Below, piece after piece: positions 22,746-30,795 of a stretch of DNA of 64,000 nt. The notes under the pieces were generated by a model. The model did no database searches. It saw only the letters and a list, made by a program, of their open reading frames with translations, and had not been told where the DNA came from. This stretch comes from Trichobilharzia szidati (lineage: Eukaryota; Platyhelminthes; Trematoda; Strigeidida; Schistosomatidae), in contig OX235273.1 in assembly GCA_944472155.2 (NCBI GenBank), positions 6,607,204 to 6,671,203 of the forward strand, in the 5' to 3' direction. A program made the translations under genes and the position numbers. Numbering within the stretch: the first letter of the stretch is position 1; each line of letters opens with the position of its first letter.

Positions 22746-22979
22746 TTATCAAGTGGCACTGAATAATTGCTCAGTCAATATACATATATGTGATAAGAAT
22801 AACGATAATTAAAATGTTATAAGGGGTAGAGTTGAAGTGGATGAATTACAAAATTATTAAAGATTGTTTTATAAGTGAATGTCAAGCATTGTTTGAAAAT
22901 TTTAAAAATTAGGAGTACGATTACGATAAGAATGAAGATGTGAAGTGGTAAAATAAAATAAAGTAAAAACTAGAAAGAA

Positions 22980-23765
22980 CATTACTATGACCAAGGTAAA
23001 GAAAGGGGTTTGACAAAACGTTTTTGAACACATAATTTAGGTTTCTGTTCATGTATAGCTCAAGCTTCGGCTATGCATAAGTGAAGAAAACGTAAACTTT
23101 TGGAGCGATTCGGTTTTGCCATGTAGATTACTTTGAAAGATGAATCACGTGGGGCTAAATGACCTGACTCTAACAGGTGATCACAGATAGACGACTTCGA
23201 AGTTCTACGTTCGCCTTTCATTAACCAGACTGGTTAGTGTTCAGCTACACTTTTTTGGAGATTACGCTTACAACGTCCAATATAAACAGCTCCACAAGAG
23301 CAGGTAAAAGAGTAAATGCACATTGATGTGGACAAAAGCGGTAACCTATCCTTGACGCATTGTTTAATCATATTTCGGCTGGTAAAAACTAGTTGTAAGT
23401 CAGCTGCAGGAAAAGTACGTTTAATACATTTAGATAAACGATTTCTAATCAATTCCGAAATGGTGTCACCTTTGAATGCCAGAATCATAAACAGTTTCTT
23501 CTTTGGCACTGTGATTTGTCTAGGGGCGGATTCTTTCTTGATGTTACGTTCGATAAACCTTGTAGGATAACCATTGTTAAGGAGATTTGATCGAAGGTTA
23601 TCTAGTTCACTATCGATTGTCTCTGCAGAGCAGATTTTACGAATTCTGGTGCATAAGGAATGAATAAGGTTTCTCTTTCTCCCTAAAGTTAATGTGCTGC
23701 CCAGTGAATGTTGGCTTTCGGTAAATCGACCTTAGCAACGTGCCATTCTCTCTTCTATCTAGCTT
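22980..23765 (-). mobile_element. Penelope-like element, family 2, degraded, minus arm (tail-to-tail with the preceding)
   Basis: Minus frame 23234-23509 encodes KRTFPAADLQLVFTSRNMIKQ-like sequence (shortened here) and CIYSFTCSCGAVYIGRCKRNL, the CxC plus GIY-YIG part. 23640-23760 gives the RT-to-linker part. The 3' ends of the two copies (22605 and 22985) face each other across about 375 bp. Confidence 0.75.
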
Positions 23766-23779
23766 AACATCAAGGAAGT

Positions 23780-24105
23780 GAAATGAGGAGAAGTCGTGAC
23801 CAGTAGGGTGAAGCAGGTCGGGCGTGAGGACAAATACTCACCGAAGACATTGGCTAGGGGTCGCGCTATGTCGTGAATTGGCAGAAGTTAGAATTCATGG
23901 ACCATTGGATCGGGTCCCAGTGGCTTAATGGTATACGAGCTCGCCTTGTAACCAGAAGGTCCTGGGTTTGAATCCCGGTGAGTGCGTACTGCTGAAGAGT
24001 CCCAAACTAGGACGAAACACCTGTCCAATACTCCCAGGTTTTCCAATGGTTCTCTAACTAATGTCACCTCATGATGAAACCCTGTAAACAGTATTTCTTC
24101 GCTGA
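23780..24105 (+). mobile_element. Family B repeat, nearly full length
   Basis: Order: gaagtcgtgaccagtagggt at about 23792, gaggacaaatactc, attggatcgggtcccagtgg, a tRNA-like head with B box gggtttgaatccc (23964-23976), the hammerhead block, and the 3' block ccaatggttctctaact...gatgaaaccctgtaa. It is the most complete copy in the window and a good reference for the family. Confidence 0.8.
23986..24031 (+). ncRNA. Hammerhead-like fold of repeat family B
   Basis: Core CTGAAGA (23992-23998), stem II GTCC (23999-24002) with GGAC (24010-24013), GAAA (24014-24017), stem III ACA/TGT with a CC loop (24017-24024), predicted cleavage after C24025. Stem I GTACTG (23986-23991) faces CAATAC (24026-24031), five pairs with one mismatch; other copies have the perfect CAGTAC. 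All conserved core positions of a type I hammerhead are present. Confidence 0.65.
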
Positions 24106-24499
24106 ACCCAAAAAACTGTGTGTAGTAATAACCAACATGTTGAGAAAAACGATTCAAAGAACGTTAAATGTCAGTAAGCTTTAGTTTATGTTTTTTCCAC
24201 ACAACCGTAAAGTGATTCCTGAAAGAGAAAGGACAAAGTACATAGGTTAACCGCCTGTTATTGTATCTATCAGTTCAGCTGCTACTGTGGAGTCACTTGT
24301 ATCAGCTGTTGCTATAGAAACTCAACTCTCCATGCTCTCTCTCGGGAACACATTACCAGTGTGACTAAACAAAGGTGTTGTTAAAACCATCAACAGTTCT
24401 ATATTACATCACCTTGTTCAAAGAGGCCACAAAGCTAACTAACACTGAAGAGTCTTTCTCAGTCATCTATCGGGTATCGAAGTAATTATCAAAGAACTC

Positions 24500-24945
24500 T
24501 AGATACTGAACGACAGTCCTCTCCATCCTCCTTTATGGCTGTGAGACCTGGCCATTGACAGTGGGGGACATGAAAAGGTCGGCTAGCCGGCTGTCTTTAA
24601 TCATAGGTGCCTGCATTCTATCTCCCGTGTAAATGATATAGTAGGGTTAGCAATATTGAAGTTAGGCGTCGGTTGAGTGCTAGGTAAGGAGGAGAAATCA
24701 ATAGACGAGGCTGTGAAATTACATTGACTGCGTGAGATGGTTAGGACATGGACAAGTGTTACGCATGCATCCCTATCCATTGCCTTCCTCAACAACGGGC
24801 AATGTTAGCTGAAATGGGGACAGGTTGGAAAAGCGAAAGCCAACCAAAACATGGCTTCATCAGTCAATGAAATCCACATCAGTTAGTTTGAGCCACGTAA
24901 GAAGGTGTAGACTTCCTGACTGGTTTGGGTCTTTGGGCATCATAT
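24500..24945 (+). mobile_element. LINE 3' fragment (second type), degraded
   Basis: The plus strand has LYGCETWPLTVGDMKR-like sequence at 24530-24580 and the VRRRLSARXGGEINRRGCE-like region, broken by indels, then caatgttagctgaaatgggg, as in 13690-13720. The copy is closest to 13370-14120. Confidence 0.65.
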
Positions 24946-24954
24946 GGATTTTCA

Positions 24955-25115
24955 AGTATTGGTTTGTAGGGATTTTGTTTATGGGTGAGTACTGTTGAAG
25001 AGTCCCGAACTGGGACGGAGGAAACAGCTATCCAGTAATCCAGTGCTAGTTTTCCAATGGTTCTCCGACCTATGTCAGCTCATTTTGATGAAATCCTCCA
25101 ATCAATCGAACAAAA
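24955..25115 (+). mobile_element. Family B repeat, 3' half
   Basis: It carries gagtactgttgaagagtccc and a damaged ribozyme (TTGAAGA core, an insertion before GAAA), then the 3' block ttttccaatggttctccgac. 25115-25334 holds nothing recognisable. Confidence 0.65.
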
Positions 25116-25334
25116 TCCCTACAAACCAATATTTATTATGATGATTTAATTCACAGACTCACCACCATTGGTTCAAATTCCGTTTTATTTTATAAATCTA
25201 CGTGAATTAGAGTAATGCCTGAAGAAGAAGATCTAATTGAAAACGACAATATCGTTCTCTTACTATATGTCTTGTTCTAATATTAATAGTGCGAATATTC
25301 AAAGATTAGAAGTGTAATGTAGATAAGATAACAG

Positions 25335-25586
25335 TGTGGCAACAGAAGGCAAGACACGGATGCAAAGGTATATGTTTTCAAGTGATCAAACCGCTATTTA
25401 TATCTATACAGTTTTATGTTCTTTAACCAATCACTGAGCGACCGTGTGATTGTGGTTTACATTAAACGACATGAAATAGAAAGTTCAAATACATATATAG
25501 TATTCTGTTGCTAATGCAGTATTGAACTGCAGGAATAAGTGAAAATAATATTCCGTTGGAACATATTGTCTTATCAAACCGCCACA
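25335..25586 (-). repeat. LTR (3' LTR of a minus-strand Gypsy-like element), family L2
   Basis: The repeat has the short inverted ends TGTGGC (25335-25340) and GCCACA (25581-25586). Its first 105 bp recur at 26016-26118 (acaacagaaggcaagacacg...ttctttaaccagtcactgag), and its later part recurs at about 26965-27075. Next to it, read on the minus strand, the purine-rich ggggacgag fits a polypurine tract. Confidence 0.7.
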
Positions 25587-26015
25587 CTCGTCCCCGCGTC
25601 AAATACTTTTGGCTGAAGTCGGTTCAATCTTCTTGGTGCTGACGGGTTTGTTTACTTGTCTTGGTGTATCCAGTTCCGGAGCTCTCTGACATTCACCCGC
25701 TTCTCTTTGTTTGCATTTTCGATCGTATATACGTAACCCCGTGTCACGGTGACCGTGTATGATCACTCCCACTTTGGAAGCAGTTTGTATAACCCTGGCA
25801 CGTATTCGCTGGTGTTTCGCCTCACACTATCATCATATGCTGCCTTCGCCCAACCTCCCAACAGCGTTCTAAGTAACATCCTCATCGCTGACGAATCTTT
25901 AACGTCATTCAGCTGAGAAAAAACAGCCTCGAAGTCCTGCAAGAAGATCCATATGTCCCCTTCTTCAAAAACTGCAGGGTATAGGCTTTCCATCTGTCGG
26001 CAGACAGCGACACCA
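25587..26015 (-). mobile_element. Gypsy-like internal region with gag fragment
   Basis: Minus frame 25763-26035 encodes a gag-like segment: VAVCRQMESLYPAVFEEGDI, FLQDFEAVFSQLNDVKD, MLLRTLLGGWAKAAYDD. Next to the 5' LTR, the minus strand reads ttTGGTGTCGCTGTC, which fits a tRNA primer-binding site position. Only about 430 bp of internal sequence remains, so pol is deleted. The gag protein would form the capsid of the element; here it is a relic. Confidence 0.65.
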
Positions 26016-26118
26016 AATGTAACAACAGAAGGCAAGACACGGATGCAAAGGTGTATGTTTTCAATTGATCAAATCGCTATTTATATCTATACCGTTTTAT
26101 ATTCTTTAACCAGTCACT
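26016..26118 (-). repeat. 5' LTR of the same element, first part
   Basis: It corresponds to 25335-25440. The LTR is interrupted after about 26118 by an RTE-like LINE and continues at about 26965. Confidence 0.65.
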
Positions 26119-26964
26119 GAGCGCGTGACTCTCCTTCCAGTGGAACATAGGGCTTCAACTGCACGTCTCCACTTGCTTCTATCTTCTGCTCTACTTTTCA
26201 CCTGCGTCCATGTTAATACATACTGTTTGCACTCTTCTGCACACGATCTCCTCCATGTCACACTTGCACTGACGTCCCACTACTCGCCGCTTCCCTTTCG
26301 GGTTCCACTCGAGATATGGCCTGACGCGTGATGTCACCCAACGGCCTCCTCAGCCAGTGAGTGTCCAATCCATCTCCACTTTCTCCTGCATATTTGTTGA
26401 GCGATTGCTTCTTGTTTTGTTTGTTTGTTCCCATAGTTTCTTGTTGGTGATTCTTTCCGGCCATCTGATCTTCAGTACAGAGCCAGCGAAGACAGTTGTT
26501 GATAAAGGTCTGCAACAGGCTGTTGGAAATATTCTTTGTGACCCGTCAAGTTTCTGATCCATCCGTATAGAAGAACTGACTGACTTGACTTTTGTATTGA
26601 AAATCCGAATTTTGTTGTTGATGCTGAGTGACAGCGGAAGATTTCCAGATTTGTTTCAGGTTGATGAATGTGTTTCTCGCCTTCCCGATTCTCGATTTGA
26701 CATCCTCGTTCGTCCGTTCCTCCTGTAGTTTAGACAATGCTCCCTAGATAAGTGAAAGAAGTAACCTCTTTCAAATCTCTCCCGTTGATGGTGATTGGCG
26801 TTGGATGTTGCTGCTGCTGCTGTTGTTGTTGGTTGGTTGGTTATTTTGTCTATGTTCATCTGGAGTCCTGTCTTTGCTGCTTCTTCGACCGGTTTGTCGG
26901 TTTTCGCTTGTAAGTTTTCGATATTGTATGTGACATCAAACATAAATCATCCACGCGCGAAATC
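26119..26964 (-). mobile_element. RTE-like LINE inserted into an LTR
   Basis: Minus frames give IENLQAKTDKPVEEAAKTGL (26656-26943), DVKSRIGKARNTFINLKQIW (26546-26737) and the usual C-terminal module with ERITNKKLWEQTNK. It is the closest relative of 757-2210 and carries similar frameshifts. The 3' end is near 26140 (agtggaacatagggcttcaa on plus). Its 5' edge is at about 26960. Confidence 0.8.
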
Positions 26965-27080
26965 CGACGTTAAATAGAATGTTCAAATAGATATATGTAG
27001 GTTTCTGTTGCTTATGCAGTATTGAACTTTGGGAATATGTGGGAGTCATATTCCGTTGGATTGTCTGTATCACAGTACCA
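26965..27080 (-). repeat. 5' LTR of the Gypsy-like element, second part
   Basis: acgttaaatagaatgttcaa and the following gtttctgttgcttatgcagt match 25465-25530 of the other LTR, so the LTR resumes after the LINE. 27080-27450 is AT-rich and has a (ATA)n tract at about 27428-27446; nothing else is recognisable. Confidence 0.65.
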
Positions 27081-27454
27081 TAATAGTACTGGCATATTTC
27101 TAGGGTGTGTTTTCCCCTTGTATTTTCAATCACATAACTTCCCAACTATCCGATTTCATCTGATAAAAATTAGAAATGTCAATATATTTTTCTTTGTTTA
27201 GTAATTTAAAAGTACATGAAAATATCATAATTTTACGTTGCTTAATTGATTGTTTATTTGTTTGTTTTTTATTTATTTCAAGGAAAAACTGAAGAACTTT
27301 TAGACTTTTCTTTTTTTTGATTTATAACCTTCATTATCTGCTTTTCATCATGAATATCCCATTGAAAAGAGAGAAAAATCGATATTCATTGATCGATTTC
27401 TGCCATTAACTGTTAATGTTGATGATGATAATAATAATAATAATAACTGCTTTG

Positions 27455-27855
27455 GTTACAGGATTTCATCGCCATTGGAAAACCAGTACTGGAATACTGC
27501 CAGACAGCTGTGACTGTGACCGGCCCTATTCAGGTAGGTAGGTAGGTAGGTAGTTACCTCAGGTTCTAGTGGGAAGTCGTGACCAGTAGGGTACAGCACG
27601 TTGGGCATGAGGACAAATACTCACCAGCAATGACATTGGCTAGTGCCAGTCTGGCCACATCGTGAACTGGCATAAGTTGGAATTCATGGGTTGGTGGCCA
27701 TTGTATTGGGTCCTTGTAACCAGAAGGTCGTGCGTTCAAACCTCCTATGGTGGTTGCATGCGACTGAGGAGTCCGAAACTGGTGGGACGAAAGAGTTGTG
27801 CAGTACTCCCTATTGGTTTCCCAGTGCTTCTCTAACCCGTTTCAGCTCACGATTT
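27455..27855. mobile_element. Family B repeats, head-to-head pair
   Basis: 27455-27510 is a short minus 3' fragment (ggttacaggatttcatcgcc, cattggaaaacc). 27515-27850 is a plus copy with an (AGGT)n expansion at 27533-27553, tRNA-like B box gcgttcaaacc, and a hammerhead block with core CTGAGGA (27764-27770). The cleavage position reads TG, so this ribozyme should be dead. Confidence 0.7.
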
Positions 27856-27970
27856 TTTTTATTATTTTTGATTATAGCTTGATTCCACACCGTATTTTCG
27901 GTACAAGTATGGATTTTTCAGCATGTAATATCGGTAGCCCAAATTTTGCAGGCCGACCATAGATATCAGG

Positions 27971-28048
27971 TGTGCGTCGGCAGGGGATCGAACCCCAGAC
28001 CATGTGCATGGTCGGCGAGAGTCCTAACCACTGTGCCACCGACGCACA
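27971..28048 (-). mobile_element. tRNA-like hairpin, head of a family C SINE or a pseudo-tRNA
   Basis: On the minus strand the ends pair over ten bases (TGTGCGTCGG with CCGACGCACA). Inside are ggcacagtggttaggactc (D-arm and A-box-like), a hairpin gaccatgcacatggtc in anticodon position, and a T-arm-like ggggttcgatcccc. The anticodon hairpin has a six-pair stem and a loop of four, which does not suit a working tRNA. The flanks (27850-28195) look like a SINE body. 28195-28980 shows no gene. Confidence 0.5.
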
Positions 28049-28984
28049 AATTCACACAGTGATACACCTATTGACTGGATAATGGTTTTCAGGAGAACCA
28101 AACACACCCATCCCTGCATCTTGCGAGACGAAACCGGCATGCAGGATTATCCTGTGGCGCAACCACTCGACAGCCCTTTCCCTCCTGTAACTAAAATCTA
28201 TTTCCATGATTTCTGGAATTCTTCATCTATCTATTGATTTATTCTGATTCTCGTGCTAATTTTTGAATTGTTCAACTTATCGATCTTTGAACGATAAGAC
28301 ATGGATACTTCACATGGAACAATCCACTGAGAATTTCTTTTAAATACAACATCAGGTGATCACTTTCATTGAACGCCAAGGTAGTCGGTAACCAGTGTCA
28401 TGTGTCCAGTCCTTTGTTTAGTGAAGATTGAATTATATCATCAATTAGGCTTGCAATATGGTTACGATAATAAGTGGTTCACCACCATCAATTCACATTG
28501 GCAATCGACCCTACAGGAAGTTTTACATTCATAGAATCCAGTCTGCAACAACACCAAGGACTACATGCATTACACTAGTTACTTAGCGCCTAGCGTTCAG
28601 TCGAAGATTCGAAAACAGTCCTACAGGGGGGTCAGTCGCATACCCAGATGGCTTAATAGTGGTAACGTCTCTAACTGCAGTGCTTCTTTAGATAGACAGG
28701 TGAGAATCTCATAATGGGGACATGAGTTCCTTCAAGAGGTGGTTGAAGATACACCTGGGTGAATCGTAGGTACTGACAGACAAGAAACTTAGGTGGAGGG
28801 ATTCCTGTGACCAACTGCCTTCAACTATTGGTGAATATCATCTGTATTAGTTCACCAGTGACTGTGTTTTCTGCAAAAGATGGATAACATCTGAGCGTTT
28901 AAACGGCCAGTGAAAGTGACGTTTAAATAATTAGCTAAGTGGTAAAATAGCTAACCGGTTAGCTTTGGCCTTGATGCAATACAA

Positions 28985-29325
28985 CCTGGAATGCAGTAGA
29001 AGGTTGAGAACAATCTCTGTTGATTACTTTGAATAGACACGTAATGTAATTCCATATTAATTTGTTCATCGAAATATCACACAGTGAAGAAACAGCATTA
29101 TTGCTTACTGGATGACAAAGTGTAGAACACAATTTATTCTTGTTCACAATCATATCAGCAATTGTAATTACACAACTTCAAAACTTGAATTTTAGAGCTT
29201 TTCTTTATTCCCTCCCCATTCGTTGTAGGTTTGGTGGTGGAATTTACCAGATGTCCGACTGGACAGGTGTTGAATCATTTCCATTGACCACGTATTCATC
29301 TCAGTCGATTCGATAAGCATAAAGC
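28985..29325 (-). mobile_element. Penelope-like element, 3' terminal fragment (main family)
   Basis: It matches the 3' terminal 330 bp of the intact PLE: tcacacagtgaagaaacagc, tactggatgac, aatttattcttgttcacaat, and the coding end with the LLPLRQIG region (broken). It joins directly, at about 29325, to an RTE-like fragment. Confidence 0.75.
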
Positions 29326-29800
29326 TCCTCCATGCCACCCTTACATCAACAACCCCTTGTCGTCGTTTGCTTCCTATTGGGATTTCACTCGAGCAATGCC
29401 CTGCATTGCACGCAATGTCATTCAACGGTTTCCTCAATGTATGCCCGATCAATACATCTCCATTTTCTCCTACGTATTTGTTGAGCAGTCAGCTCTTCGT
29501 TGGTTGGTTTGTTCCACTACATAGTTTCTTGCTACTAATCCTTTCTGGCCAACTGGCCATTTGATCTTCAACATGGAGTCTGAGACCACAGCTGTTGATG
29601 AAAGTCTGCTATTGGTCTGTTGGAAATCCTTTTCGTGACACACGCGTAATGCAAGTTTCTGACCCGTATAGAAGCACTAACCGACTTGACATTGGTGTTG
29701 AAAATGAGAATTTTGTTCCTTATGCAGAGTGTAGAACTTTTCCAGCTTGCCCCTCGAGGATGGAGCAGTGGCTTGGCCTGCGTAACTTCTGTGCACACCA
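29325..29800 (-). mobile_element. RTE-like LINE fragment
   Basis: Minus frame 29568-29801 has RNKILIFNTNVKSVSA and RVRNLHYACVTKRISNR, the module of this family (compare 18345-19060). It lacks its own 3' tail, which the PLE fragment seems to have replaced. Confidence 0.7.
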
Positions 29801-29863
29801 ACTCAATCGATCGAGCTTCACAACCTCATCACTTGACTTACCCTTCTTGTCTAACACACTAGG

Positions 29864-30701
29864 CCTGTCTGTCTATCTTGATTCAACATAGAAATTGGCA
29901 CCGAAGTGCAACAGTTCGAGCTGCCACATTCCAAATAGCACACAAAGGTAGACAAGAAAATGAGTGAAGAGAATCAATAGAGTTTTGACAAGTGTAGGAG
30001 TGAAACAGAATGTGTAATTGTAGAAAGGCATATGAAAGATTACAGAGACTGAATACATCTGCGTAAGCCATTGACAACGATTTTGAGCCATGTCGCCTAT
30101 TGTCTCCAGCCATTGATTCTTAGAGTCCCGAGGGCCCCAACCCGGAATTCTACATCTCCCTAACTGACTCAGTTTAACTGTCAAGGATTCCATGGATTGA
30201 TGAGGCCATGTTTTTGTTTGGTCACCACTTACTCTTTTCCAACCTGCACCTATATCAGCTAGCTAGTAATGCCCGTCGGGGGAGGTGATTGTTCGGCATG
30301 CGCAGCACGTGACCTAGCCATCTCAATCTATGTAACTTTATAGCCTCTTCGATTGATTTTCCCTCTTTGCCCAACACTCTACACCTAACGTCAACGTTAC
30401 TTACCTTATTATACCACCTAACGTGAGAAAGAGATCGTAGACATCTATGATCAAAAACAGTCAACCTTTGTATGTCTTCAAATCGTATTGGCCATGTTTC
30501 AGAGCCATAGAGGAGAAGGACGGAGTGAACTGCTGAGCAGTACACACGTTCCTTGGTTGATAGCCGGATGTCACGCCTACGCCAGAGATGGTGTAAGTAA
30601 GCGAAAGCGGCTGGAGCTTTTTGGATCCGTCCTGAGATTTCGTCACCAATCAATCCGTTGGTGCTGATACAACTTCCCAAATAGGTGAAGTGGTCAACAT
30701 G
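29864..30701 (-). mobile_element. LINE 3' part (second type), interrupted by the PLE array
   Basis: Minus frame 30255-30809 encodes HFTYLGSCISTNGLIGDEIS, LLYGSETWPIRFEDIQRLTV, VDVRCRVLGKEGKSIEEAIK and LHRLRWLGHVLRMPNNHL; the module is unbroken here for about 150 codons. Its apparent N-terminus (first 36 residues) is PLE tail, so the frame is an accidental fusion. The 3' part continues to about 29864 (gcctgtctgtctatc on plus). Confidence 0.8.
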
Positions 30702-30795
30702 TTCCATATTAGTTTGTTTATTAGGTATATCACACAGTGAAACAGTATTATTTACTGGATGACGTTTCGAACAAAATTTATTGTTCATAATCATA

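Noticed and set aside
27533..27553. (AGGT)n run as a regulatory site
   Set aside because: It is an expansion of the ggtaggtag block at the 5' end of family B copies (compare 3541-3551).
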